From Burkholderia sp. (lineage in GTDB: Bacteria; Pseudomonadota; Gammaproteobacteria; Burkholderiales; Burkholderiaceae), in assembly GCA_028292565.1 (NCBI GenBank), contig JAQGMD010000481.1, positions 1-7,377 on the forward strand: a stretch of 7,377 bases of DNA, given 5' to 3'. A model generated the notes under the pieces. That model saw only the letters and a program-made list of their open reading frames with translations, ran no database searches and had not been told where the DNA came from. A program made the translations under genes and the position numbers. Shown one piece after another: positions 1 through 6,267 of the stretch (positions are counted from its first letter, which is position 1; every line of letters begins with the position of its first letter).

Positions 1-68
1 AAGCGCGTCTGATGCAGTAGTTTTGGGGACAACAAGGTCGCCTATACTGCAGCAAGTTGGAGAAAATC
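1..68 (+). other. Leader upstream of ccsB; possible last codons of a preceding gene
   Basis: No gene can be identified here. Frame 1 reads three codons and then TGA at 10-12, and frame 3 reads five codons and then TAG at 18-20. Either could be the tail of resB, which usually precedes ccsB, but this is too short to recognise. TATACT at 43-48 resembles a sigma70 -10 box, but no good -35 box lies 16-18 bases upstream, so a promoter is only a weak possibility. GGAG at 59-62 is the probable ribosome binding site of the next gene. Confidence 0.3.
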
Positions 69-1220
69 ATGGAACTGACACAAACACAAACCTACGTACC
101 GCCCCCGGGCTTTTTTAAACGCCTCACAGTAATCGACTGGCTATACGCAGCGACGCTGATGGCCGGAGCATTGTTCGCGCTTAACCGCTTCGGCGCATAC
201 ATGGACGTTTATGAGAAAGCGATCCTGGTACTGACCGCGCCGACGTTCGCATGGCTTGGATGGCACTGGAAGCCGGTACGCTGGCTGATTCCGCTGCTTG
301 CCATTTTGGCATTGTCCGCAGTCTCTTTCTACGGAGGCTCACTGGAATCAGCCAACACAAAGTTCTTCCTGAAGTACGTGTTGTCGAGCCAGTCCGCCAT
401 CCTGTGGATGTGTACGCTGTTCTTCCTGTCGACATTATTCTATTGGGGCGGATTGGCAGCCAGGTCGGACTTCGGCACCGCGATTGGCAGCATGTTGTGC
501 TGGGCTGCTGTCGTGCTCGGTTTCACCGGCATGCTGGTGCGCTGGTATGAGTCCTACCTGGTTGGTGCCGATATAGGCCATATCCCGGTCTCCAACCTGT
601 ACGAAGTGTTCATCCTGTTCTGCATGATCACCGCGCTGTTCTATTTGTACTATGAACAGCATTACGCCACACGGCAACTCGGTGCGTTTGTATTGCTGAT
701 CATATCGGCGGCCGTCGGTTTCCTGCTGTGGTACACCGTGACCCGCGACGCGCATGAAATCCAGCCGCTCGTGCCGGCCCTGCAAAGCTGGTGGATGAAG
801 ATACACGTGCCGGCGAACTTCATTGGTTACGGCACGTTCGCGCTGGCCGCGATGGTCGGGGTCGCATATTTGCTGAAATCGAAGGGCTTGCTGGTCGACC
901 GCCTGCCGGCGCTGGAAGTCCTGGACGACGTCATGTACAAGGCAATTGCGGTTGGTTTTGCCTTTTTTACCATTGCCACCATCCTGGGCGCACTGTGGGC
1001 GGCTGAAGCATGGGGTGGCTACTGGTCATGGGATCCGAAGGAAACCTGGGCGCTGATCGTCTGGCTTAACTATGCTGCGTGGCTGCACATGCGTTTGATG
1101 AAAGGCTTGCGTGGGCAAGTCGCCGCCTGGTGGGCCTTGGTCGGTCTGCTGGTCACGACATTTGCCTTCCTCGGGGTCAACATGTTCCTCTCGGGCCTGC
1201 ATTCCTACGGCGAGCTCTAA
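69..1220 (+). CDS. ccsB: Cytochrome c biogenesis protein CcsB/ResC (System II, CcsA-type haem handling subunit)
   Basis: This is a polytopic inner-membrane protein of 383 residues. With ResB it forms the System II cytochrome c synthase, which carries haem across the membrane and attaches it to CXXCH motifs of apocytochromes c. The family signature is the tryptophan-rich WWD motif WGGYWSWDPKETW at residues 315-327. Histidines H246 (KIHVPANFIGYG), H340 (WLHMR) and H378 (GLHSYG) are spaced almost as the haem-ligand histidines of the fused CcsBA protein are. A further conserved segment, HIPVSNLYE, begins at H171. Many hydrophobic segments run along the whole length. I chose ATG at 69 because GGAG at 59-62 sits six bases before it; a TTG at 57 in the same frame would overlap that site. 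Family names differ (CcsB in some databases, ResC or CcsA in others). The partner resB presumably lies just left of the window. Confidence 0.95.
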   Translation: MELTQTQTYVPPPGFFKRLTVIDWLYAATLMAGALFALNRFGAYMDVYEKAILVLTAPTFAWLGWHWKPVRWLIPLLAILALSAVSFYGGSLESANTKFFLKYVLSSQSAILWMCTLFFLSTLFYWGGLAARSDFGTAIGSMLCWAAVVLGFTGMLVRWYESYLVGADIGHIPVSNLYEVFILFCMITALFYLYYEQHYATRQLGAFVLLIISAAVGFLLWYTVTRDAHEIQPLVPALQSWWMKIHVPANFIGYGTFALAAMVGVAYLLKSKGLLVDRLPALEVLDDVMYKAIAVGFAFFTIATILGALWAAEAWGGYWSWDPKETWALIVWLNYAAWLHMRLMKGLRGQVAAWWALVGLLVTTFAFLGVNMFLSGLHSYGEL

Positions 1221-1318
1221 AATAATTTTCAGCCCGATGGAATAAATCCTCGCTCCAGGCTGTTTACGCAGTGGTGCTTCTCTGGAACACCTTGATTAAC
1301 CAACCTGGGGAGGATTTC
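1221..1318 (+). promoter_or_regulatory. Intergenic region with a candidate ECF-type promoter
   Basis: These 98 bases separate ccsB from the lipoprotein gene and should hold the promoter of the sigma-factor cassette. GGAATAAA at 1239-1246 resembles the GGAA-type -35 element favoured by ECF sigma factors. GTTTAC at 1262-1267, 18 bases after GGAAT, could be its -10 region. A second GGAAC lies at 1284-1288 but has no obvious -10 partner. No intrinsic terminator is visible after ccsB; AAAATAATTTT at 1218-1228 is only a small AT palindrome. Read-through from ccsB therefore remains possible. The promoter call is pattern-based and weak. Confidence 0.25.
1307..1313 (+). promoter_or_regulatory. Strong ribosome binding site that fixes the lipoprotein start
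   Basis: GGGGAGG lies five bases before ATG 1319. It shows that translation starts there and not at the upstream in-frame GTG at 1271. It is much stronger than anything in front of the sigma and anti-sigma genes downstream. Confidence 0.75.
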
Positions 1319-1696
1319 ATGAAATTTTCTTCTGCAATTGCGGCATTCCTGACTGCTGTGTTTCTGATCGGCTGTGCCGCATACGGCTCTGGGCAGATGC
1401 CGGCGAAGGTCTCCGACGGCATGCTTACCGATTCAGCCGGCATGACCTTGTACACCTTCGACCGCGATACCGCGGGAAAAAGCGCCTGCAATGGTCCCTG
1501 CGAAAAGAACTGGCCGCCGCTGATGGCCGGCGAAAGCGCCAAGCCGAGCGGGAACTACAGTGTCATTACCCGCGACGACGGCAAAAAACAGTGGACCTAC
1601 AACGGCAAGCCGCTCTATACCTGGGTCAAAGACCAAAAGCCCGGCGACAAGACCGGAGACGGGGTAAATAATGTCTGGCATATTGCCAAACCTTAA
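1319..1696 (+). CDS. Small secreted lipoprotein of the COG4315 / Lipoprotein_15 type (Yx(F/W)xxD repeats)
   Basis: The predicted precursor has 125 residues and a short signal peptide ending in the lipobox LIGC, with the lipidated cysteine at C19. The mature protein should be membrane-anchored outside the cytoplasm. It has two copies of the repeat typical of the family, each ending in a Yx(F/W)xxD motif: LYTFDRD (Y45, F47, D50) and LYTWVKD (Y100, W102, D105). Between them is C57-NGP-C61 followed by NWPPL, a pair of cysteines that could form a disulfide. The family has no established biochemical function, and I do not assign one. The gene is first in a run with the ECF sigma and anti-sigma genes (18 bases to the next start), so it is probably co-transcribed and possibly a target or sensor of that system. 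Family assignment is confident; role is inference. Confidence 0.88.
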   Translation: MKFSSAIAAFLTAVFLIGCAAYGSGQMPAKVSDGMLTDSAGMTLYTFDRDTAGKSACNGPCEKNWPPLMAGESAKPSGNYSVITRDDGKKQWTYNGKPLYTWVKDQKPGDKTGDGVNNVWHIAKP

Positions 1697-1714
1697 AGAT
1701 CCGTCAAACCTGTC

Positions 1715-2230
1715 ATGGCCGACTTCGCCGAATCCCTGGCACTGCAAATTCCGCGATTACGCCGCTATGCAAGGGCACTGACGCACGATGTCACCCGCGC
1801 TGATGATCTGGTGCAGGATACGCTCGAGCGCGCGCTACGGCGTCGTTGGCTGTTTCGTATCAACAGTAACCTGACAGCGTGGTTGTTCACCATGCTGTAC
1901 CGCCTGTATCTCAACGACGCCTTGCGCCAGCCTCTGGTTTACATGGAAGGCGAAGGCCTACCGGATATTGCCGGGTCGGAAGATCCTGGAGTGCAGCTGG
2001 ATATGCAACGGGCTCTGGGCCGGCTAACTCCGGAGCATCGCGCGGTGATTGTGCTCGTAGGTCTTGAGCAACTCAGTTATAAGGAAACGGCCGAGGTGCT
2101 CAACATCCCGGTTGGTACCGTGATGTCGCGGCTGATGCGCGCCCGAGAGCAATTGCGGCACCTGCTATCAGACGTCCCCTCATCCCCGCCCGTTGTGGCC
2201 ACGCCCGCGCAACTTACCCGGATCAAGTGA
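1715..2230 (+). CDS. ECF-family RNA polymerase sigma factor
   Basis: This 171-residue protein has the two-domain layout of extracytoplasmic-function sigma factors. Region 2 (about residues 10-75) contains ADDLVQDTLERAL at 29-41, used for core binding and -10 recognition, and AWLFTMLYRLYLND at 55-68. Region 4 (about 97-151) contains the -35-reading helix-turn-helix SYKETAEVLNIPVGTV..SRLMRAR at 121-144. It has no region 1.1 or region 3, as expected for the group. ATG 1715 is the only start that keeps region 2 whole. It has no clear Shine-Dalgarno sequence, so translation may depend on ribosomes arriving from the lipoprotein gene 18 bases upstream. The next gene is its likely anti-sigma factor. 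The specific ECF subgroup and regulon cannot be told from sequence alone; msrPQ just downstream are the obvious candidate targets. Confidence 0.93.
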   Translation: MADFAESLALQIPRLRRYARALTHDVTRADDLVQDTLERALRRRWLFRINSNLTAWLFTMLYRLYLNDALRQPLVYMEGEGLPDIAGSEDPGVQLDMQRALGRLTPEHRAVIVLVGLEQLSYKETAEVLNIPVGTVMSRLMRAREQLRHLLSDVPSSPPVVATPAQLTRIK

Positions 2231-2231
2231 C

Positions 2232-2987
2232 ATGAGCCTCTCTTCAATTGGCGAAGTTGATCTCCATGCCTATGTCGACGGGCAGCTGGACGCTGCACGT
2301 CGTGCTGAAGTAGACGCCTACCTCGCTGCCCATCCGGAAGCGGCAGGCTTGGTGAAGGATCTCCGTGCCCAGATCCACTTGCTGCACGCCAGCGTAGACG
2401 TGGTAATGAATGAACCCATCCCCCTGCGGCTGACCAACGCGCTTCAGCCGAGGCCATGGCAGGGAAGCCTTGCCGCCGGTATCGCTTTGCTCGCCTGCGG
2501 CCTGACGGCGGGGTGGTTTGCCCATGCCCAGCTAGCGCCACCGGCCGCGGCTCCAATCGTATTTGCGAAGGAAGCACTGGTGGCCCATGCGCTCTACGTG
2601 GCCGAGCAGCGGCATCCTGTCGAGGTTCCGGCGGAGCAGGAAGCGCATCTCGTAGCCTGGCTATCGAAACGGTTGGATGCGCCAATCCGCGCCCCTATCC
2701 TGCAACAGCAGGGATTCTCTTTGCTGGGAGGGCGTTTGCTGCCGGGTGACGACGGGCCATTGGCGCAATTGATGTATCAGTCGGCAAACGGTGAACGCCT
2801 GACGCTGACGGTCAGGCGGGCCGCGAAGCCGCAGCCGGACATAGGCTTCCGCTTGATGGAGCAAGGGAGCACCAGTGTCTTTTACTGGATAGATCGCGAC
2901 TACGGCTATGCGTTGTCAGGCGGCATCGACAGAAGTCGTTTGCTGGCGGTGGCGCGGGCGGTCGAAGCTCAACTGCGACACCAATAA
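2232..2987 (+). CDS. Transmembrane anti-sigma factor (RskA-like), partner of the upstream ECF sigma factor
   Basis: The protein has 251 residues. An N-terminal cytoplasmic part opens with [11 protein letters not shown], the typical start of anti-sigma domains. One membrane segment spans about residues 79-97, and a periplasmic domain of about 150 residues follows, with HPVEVP (128-133), WLSKRL (143-148), GGRLLPG (166-172) and [14 protein letters not shown] (217-230). These blocks match a family of anti-sigma factors I recognise from Burkholderiales and other proteobacteria. The zinc-binding HxxxCxxC motif of ZAS anti-sigma factors is absent, so release is unlikely to work by zinc loss; proteolysis or a conformational signal from the periplasm is more plausible. 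The start is ATG 2232, one base after the sigma stop (TGA C ATG), which suggests translational coupling. An upstream in-frame ATG at 2193 would overlap the sigma gene and has no family support. Stop codon TAA lies inside a hairpin. Confidence 0.87.
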   Translation: MSLSSIGEVDLHAYVDGQLDAARRAEVDAYLAAHPEAAGLVKDLRAQIHLLHASVDVVMNEPIPLRLTNALQPRPWQGSLAAGIALLACGLTAGWFAHAQLAPPAAAPIVFAKEALVAHALYVAEQRHPVEVPAEQEAHLVAWLSKRLDAPIRAPILQQQGFSLLGGRLLPGDDGPLAQLMYQSANGERLTLTVRRAAKPQPDIGFRLMEQGSTSVFYWIDRDYGYALSGGIDRSRLLAVARAVEAQLRHQ

Positions 2988-2999
2988 AAAAATTGGTGT
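2978..2999 (+). repeat. Perfect inverted repeat over the anti-sigma stop codon
   Basis: ACACCAAT (2978-2985) and ATTGGTGT (2992-2999) are exact reverse complements separated by six A bases. The left arm includes the last codons of the anti-sigma gene and the first base of its TAA stop. No run of T follows on either strand, so it is not a standard intrinsic terminator. It could be an RNA hairpin that tunes transcription or translation into msrP, or a palindromic operator; which of these is unknown. Confidence 0.6.
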
Positions 3000-3060
3000 A
3001 AGGTTGCCATGGCCTGAACAGACAGAAGGCCAACCATCACGGAAAAACCACGGAGCCGTC

Positions 3061-4041
3061 ATGCTAATCAAGCACAATCGCAACGGAATCGATATCCCGT
3101 TTGCTTCCGAAATCACGCCACGCGCAGTTTTTGAGGCGCGCCGTACATTCATTAAGCAGCTTGCCGTGGGAACAATTGCAGGAGGCGCTTTGGCAGAAAT
3201 GCTTGCGCGCGAAGCATTTGCTCAGTCCGGAGGCGCGCAGAAACTCGCCGCCCAAGCCAATAGCCGGTATGTCGTGATGGACAAACCGACGGCTTACAAG
3301 GACGCCACCACTTACAACAATTTCTACGAGTTCGGCACCGACAAGTCCGATCCCGCGCAATACGCCGGTACCCTGAAGCCGCGGCCGTGGATGGTGACGA
3401 TTGAAGGCGAAGTCAAAAAGCCGATGACGGTCGATCTCGATGGACTGCTCAAGCTGGCGCCGCTGGAAGAGCGGGTGTATCGCTTGCGTTGCGTGGAGGG
3501 CTGGTCAATGGTGATTCCATGGGTCGGCTACTCACTTTCGGAACTGATCAAACGGGTCGAGCCGACCGGCAATGCCAAATACGTAGAATTCACTTCTCTC
3601 GCCGACAAGAAACAGATGCCCGGCCTCGGCAGTCCGGTGCTCGAGTGGCCCTATGTAGAGGGCCTGCGGCTCGACGAGGCCAATCATCCGCTTGCCTTGC
3701 TCGCGCTCGGCATGTACGGAGAAGTGCTGCCGAACCAGAACGGCGCGCCGGTCCGCATCGTCCTCCCGTGGAAGTACGGATTCAAATCCGCGAAGTCGAT
3801 CGTGAAGATACGTTTCACCAGGGACCAGCCGAAAACCGCCTGGAATCTGTCCGCGCCGCGGGAATACGGCTTCTATTCGAACGTCAATCCGGAAGTTGAC
3901 CACCCGCGCTGGTCACAGGCGAGCGAACGGCGCATCGGTGAAGACAGCTTCTTCACGAAAAAGCGCAAGACCTTGATGTTCAACGGTTATAGCGAGGTGG
4001 CGCCGCTCTATACGGGCATGGATTTGAAGAAGTTCTATTAG
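3061..4041 (+). CDS. msrP: MsrP, periplasmic protein-methionine-sulfoxide reductase catalytic subunit (molybdopterin enzyme, formerly YedY)
   Basis: This enzyme reduces methionine sulfoxide in oxidised periplasmic proteins, taking electrons from the quinone pool through MsrQ. The precursor has 326 residues, against about 334 in E. coli. A Tat signal carries ARRTFIK with the twin arginines R27 and R28, a hydrophobic stretch, and a likely cleavage site AFA|QS after A54, so it should be exported folded with its cofactor. C144 in [14 protein letters not shown] is the expected molybdenum ligand, in nearly the same place as the E. coli one. [11 protein letters not shown] and the oxidoreductase molybdopterin-domain core also fit the family. 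I chose ATG 3061 because GGAG at 3052-3055 precedes it and it gives a normal Tat leader; upstream in-frame starts would run back into the anti-sigma gene. It is followed 20 bases later by msrQ, with which it probably forms an operon. Confidence 0.96.
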   Translation: MLIKHNRNGIDIPFASEITPRAVFEARRTFIKQLAVGTIAGGALAEMLAREAFAQSGGAQKLAAQANSRYVVMDKPTAYKDATTYNNFYEFGTDKSDPAQYAGTLKPRPWMVTIEGEVKKPMTVDLDGLLKLAPLEERVYRLRCVEGWSMVIPWVGYSLSELIKRVEPTGNAKYVEFTSLADKKQMPGLGSPVLEWPYVEGLRLDEANHPLALLALGMYGEVLPNQNGAPVRIVLPWKYGFKSAKSIVKIRFTRDQPKTAWNLSAPREYGFYSNVNPEVDHPRWSQASERRIGEDSFFTKKRKTLMFNGYSEVAPLYTGMDLKKFY

Positions 4042-4061
4042 TCGGTGCCGGATCGGTCATC

Positions 4062-4706
4062 ATGGTTTTCCAGCCCACCCCGAAGCAGTACATCCTACTC
4101 AAAAGCACACTGTTCGTGCTGGCTTTGCTGCCGTTCGCGCGCCTGGTTGCTTTCGCGTTCACCGACAGGCTCGGTGCCAACCCGATCGAATTCATCACGC
4201 GCAACACCGGCGACTGGACGCTCTATTTTTTGTGCTTCACCCTCGCCGTCACGCCACTGAGGCGATTGTCAAAATGGAACTGGCTGGTCAAGCTGCGCCG
4301 CATGGTGGGCTTGTTTGCCTTCTTCTATGCGGCGCTCCATTTCACGACCTTCCTCTGGTTCGACCACTTTTTCGATCTGGACGAGATGCTGAAGGACGTC
4401 GTCAAGCGCCCGTTTATCACGGTCGGCTTTATCGCCTTTCTGTTATTGATCCCTCTCGCGGTCACCAGTACCAATGGCATGGTGAAGCGGCTTGGTGCGA
4501 AGCGCTGGCAGTGGCTGCACAGGGCGATCTATCTCATCGCACCGCTCGGCATACTGCATTTCTGGTGGATGAAGGCGGGGAAAAGCGACTTTGCACAACC
4601 CGCCCTGTTTGGCGTGATAGTCGCGTTGCTGCTGCTGATGCGGGTGTACTGGAAAGTCGTGCAGCCTCGGGTAAGGAAGCAGCAGGTCGGCGCGAGGCCG
4701 ACCTGA
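4062..4706 (+). CDS. msrQ: MsrQ, haem-binding membrane subunit of the MsrPQ system (formerly YedZ)
   Basis: This inner-membrane b-type haem protein passes electrons from the respiratory chain to MsrP. It has 214 residues (211 in E. coli) with about six membrane segments of the ferric-reductase-like type. Three histidines, H93 (ALHFTTF), H153 (WLHRAIYL) and H166 (ILHFWW), have exactly the spacing of the conserved haem-ligand histidines of E. coli MsrQ, shifted by two residues. ATG 4062 has only a weak ribosome binding site, consistent with coupling to msrP 20 bases upstream. The last codons overlap a hairpin, and the stop is only 15 bases from the stop of the convergent lysA gene. Confidence 0.95.
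   Translation: MVFQPTPKQYILLKSTLFVLALLPFARLVAFAFTDRLGANPIEFITRNTGDWTLYFLCFTLAVTPLRRLSKWNWLVKLRRMVGLFAFFYAALHFTTFLWFDHFFDLDEMLKDVVKRPFITVGFIAFLLLIPLAVTSTNGMVKRLGAKRWQWLHRAIYLIAPLGILHFWWMKAGKSDFAQPALFGVIVALLLLMRVYWKVVQPRVRKQQVGARPT
4684..4704. terminator. Hairpin between convergent msrQ and lysA, possible weak terminator
   Basis: AGGTCGGC (4684-4691) and GCCGACCT (4697-4704) form a perfect eight-base GC-rich stem with a five-base loop. It lies in the last codons of msrQ and about 20 bases past the lysA stop. Neither strand has a clean T tract after it; the minus strand has only the T-containing TGCTGCTTCC. It may serve as a 3' end for lysA or protect both transcripts, but the terminator call is tentative. 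Confidence 0.35.
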
Positions 4707-4721
4707 GATCGGAGCAGGTTA

Positions 4722-6014
4722 TCAGGTTGTGATCGATTCAAGAGCAAACAAATCGCTCGGCAATTCGCGCTTGCGAACCAGATGCACCTGTGCGCCGTCC
4801 ACCATCACTTCCGCCGCGCGGCCACGCGTGTTGTAGTTGGATGACATCGCCATTCCGTACGCGCCAGCCGACATGATCGCGAGCAGGTCCCCTTGTTGTA
4901 GCGTCAGCGACCGCGCACGCGCAAGCCAGTCTCCGGACTCGCAGACCGGGCCTACGACGTCATAGACCTGGTCCCGGGATGTGCCAGGCGCGCTTTGCAC
5001 TACCGGTTGCACCCCATGCCATGCTTCGTACATTGCCGGGCGCATCAAGTCGTTCATCGCAGCGTCCACGATCGCGAAATTTTTATCGCTGCCGTGTTTC
5101 AGGTACTGCACTTCGGTGAGCAGAAGGCCGGCATTGCCGGCGATCGAGCGGCCCGGCTCGAACAGAACCTGGATCTGAGTGCCGCTGTGCTTTTTCGCGC
5201 GCCATTGATCGACCCTGGCGAACAGCCGCGATAGGTAATCCCCAATTGCAACCGGCTGCTCGTCGGCATAAGTAATACCGATACCGCCACCGATATCGAG
5301 ATGGTGCAAATGTATGCCTTCCGCGTCTAACTGATCGATCAACTCAATCACCTTGTCGAGCGCTTCCAGCAGCGGTGCATCGTCCAGCAATTGTGAGCCG
5401 ATATGGCAGTCGATTCCGACTACTTTGATATTCGGTAAGCCAGCCGCCAATTGATAGGTCGCGAAAGCTTCCTCATATGCGATGCCGAACTTATTTTCCT
5501 TAAGACCCGTCGAGATGTAAGGATGGGTCTTCGCATCGACGTTCGGATTCACCCGCAAGGAAACTGGCGCCACCTTGTTCATTTTTGCGGCTGCCTCATT
5601 CAGGCGATGCAACTCTCCAACCGATTCGACGTTGAAGCACAGGATGTCGTGGGAGAGCGCCAGGCGCATTTCATCCTCGGTCTTGCCGACGCCGGAGAAG
5701 ATTACCTTACGGGGATTTCCGCCGGCGGCGATAACGCGCAACAATTCGCCGCCCGACACGATGTCAAAACCGGAACCCAGGCTGCTCAGCAAATTCAGTA
5801 CCGCCAGATTGGAATTGCATTTAACCGAATAGCAGACCATAGCGGTCTGTTCATCACGTCCATTTGCTTTGCAGGCATTGGCATAGGCGGAAAAATTCTC
5901 GACCAGCGCCCCCTTGGAATAGACGTATGTCGGTGTGCCGAACTGTTTTGCGATCTCGGTCAGCGGGGTTTTCTCGGCGTAGAGGACACCGTTTTCGTAT
6001 GCGAAATGTGACAT
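4722..6014 (-). CDS. lysA: Diaminopimelate decarboxylase
   Basis: This PLP enzyme carries out the last step of lysine synthesis, meso-diaminopimelate to L-lysine plus CO2, in the cytoplasm. It has 430 residues (family about 420) of the fold-type III alanine-racemase-like class: an N-terminal TIM barrel and a C-terminal beta domain. K65 in CYSVKCNSN is the PLP-binding lysine. Other landmarks are HIGSQL starting at H204, the phosphate-binding GGGIGITY, FEPGRSIAGNAG (E286), the substrate-site CESGD (C358, E359) and YGMAMSSNYN near the end. The residue after the lysine is cysteine, where alanine is more usual. ATG 6014 gives the normal N-terminus; a weak GGA lies upstream. lptM ends 15 bases before it, so the two are probably one operon. 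Confidence 0.97.
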   Translation of the reverse strand: MSHFAYENGVLYAEKTPLTEIAKQFGTPTYVYSKGALVENFSAYANACKANGRDEQTAMVCYSVKCNSNLAVLNLLSSLGSGFDIVSGGELLRVIAAGGNPRKVIFSGVGKTEDEMRLALSHDILCFNVESVGELHRLNEAAAKMNKVAPVSLRVNPNVDAKTHPYISTGLKENKFGIAYEEAFATYQLAAGLPNIKVVGIDCHIGSQLLDDAPLLEALDKVIELIDQLDAEGIHLHHLDIGGGIGITYADEQPVAIGDYLSRLFARVDQWRAKKHSGTQIQVLFEPGRSIAGNAGLLLTEVQYLKHGSDKNFAIVDAAMNDLMRPAMYEAWHGVQPVVQSAPGTSRDQVYDVVGPVCESGDWLARARSLTLQQGDLLAIMSAGAYGMAMSSNYNTRGRAAEVMVDGAQVHLVRKRELPSDLFALESITT

Positions 6015-6029
6015 GTTTTCAGTCCAATA

Positions 6030-6239
6030 TCATTGGGTAGCCGGGCCGGCGTTTTCGTCGGCTGGCGGTTCAGTTTGGGACGGCTTTGCCGGCGCGGCCG
6101 TCTGCGGCTTGGCCGGCATGTACAGCGATCCTTTTTGCCCGCACGCGGCGAGCAGGGCTGTCAGCACCACTGTCCCCGCTATCGTACGTAGCGATCGCCG
6201 CGGCAACAAATCAAAATTGGACTTCACGATTAGAATCAC
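6030..6239 (-). CDS. lptM: LptM (YifL-type) small outer-membrane lipoprotein
   Basis: This short lipoprotein of up to 69 residues has a signal peptide and the lipobox LAAC (C33 counted from the first GTG), followed directly by the family hallmark CGQKGSLYMP. In E. coli LptM assists maturation of the LptD LPS translocon at the outer membrane. The tail after the motif is low-complexity, rich in Ala, Pro and Glu, as is common in this family. The start is uncertain: GTG at 6239 and GTG at 6227 are both in frame, neither has a clear Shine-Dalgarno site, and the later one gives a more ordinary signal peptide. The gene precedes lysA and diverges from cyaY, an arrangement seen in Pseudomonas and, with dapF in place of lysA, in E. 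coli. This synteny supports the call despite the small size. Confidence 0.82.
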   Translation of the reverse strand: MILIVKSNFDLLPRRSLRTIAGTVVLTALLAACGQKGSLYMPAKPQTAAPAKPSQTEPPADENAGPATQ

Positions 6240-6267
6240 GGTTTAACCAAATTCATCGGAGTGTAGC
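6240..6267. promoter_or_regulatory. Very short divergent lptM/cyaY intergenic region
   Basis: Only 28 bases separate the two start codons, so promoters must lie largely inside the opposite coding regions. GGAG at 6258-6261, six bases before ATG 6268, is the cyaY ribosome binding site. TAGAAT at 6231-6236 could be a -10 box for cyaY, but no good -35 box accompanies it. I could not settle on a promoter for lptM-lysA. Confidence 0.4.

Noticed and set aside
57..68. TTG at 57 as start of ccsB
   Set aside because: The GGAG ribosome binding site lies inside this extension and is well placed for ATG 69.
435..806. Minus-strand open frame inside ccsB
   Set aside because: Shadow of the conserved membrane protein; no domain or start signal.
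1218..1228. AAAATAATTTT after ccsB as a terminator
   Set aside because: Short AT-only palindrome with no GC stem and no proper T tract.
2077..2685. Minus-strand open frame of 202 codons across sigma and anti-sigma genes
   Set aside because: Arg/Pro/Ala-rich low-complexity translation, spanning two real genes with clear family motifs on the other strand.
3002..3035. Possible second hairpin upstream of msrP (GGTTG / CAACC or TGGCC / GGCCA)
   Set aside because: Only five-base alternative stems with long loops; could easily be chance.
2908..3060. N-terminal extension of msrP into the anti-sigma gene
   Set aside because: ATG 3061 has a ribosome binding site and yields a normal Tat signal; the extension would place about 50 unrelated residues in front of it.
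5451..6011. Long plus-strand open frame of 186 codons opposite lysA
   Set aside because: It is antisense to a highly conserved enzyme, has no recognisable domain and no ribosome binding site; it reflects the base composition of lysA.
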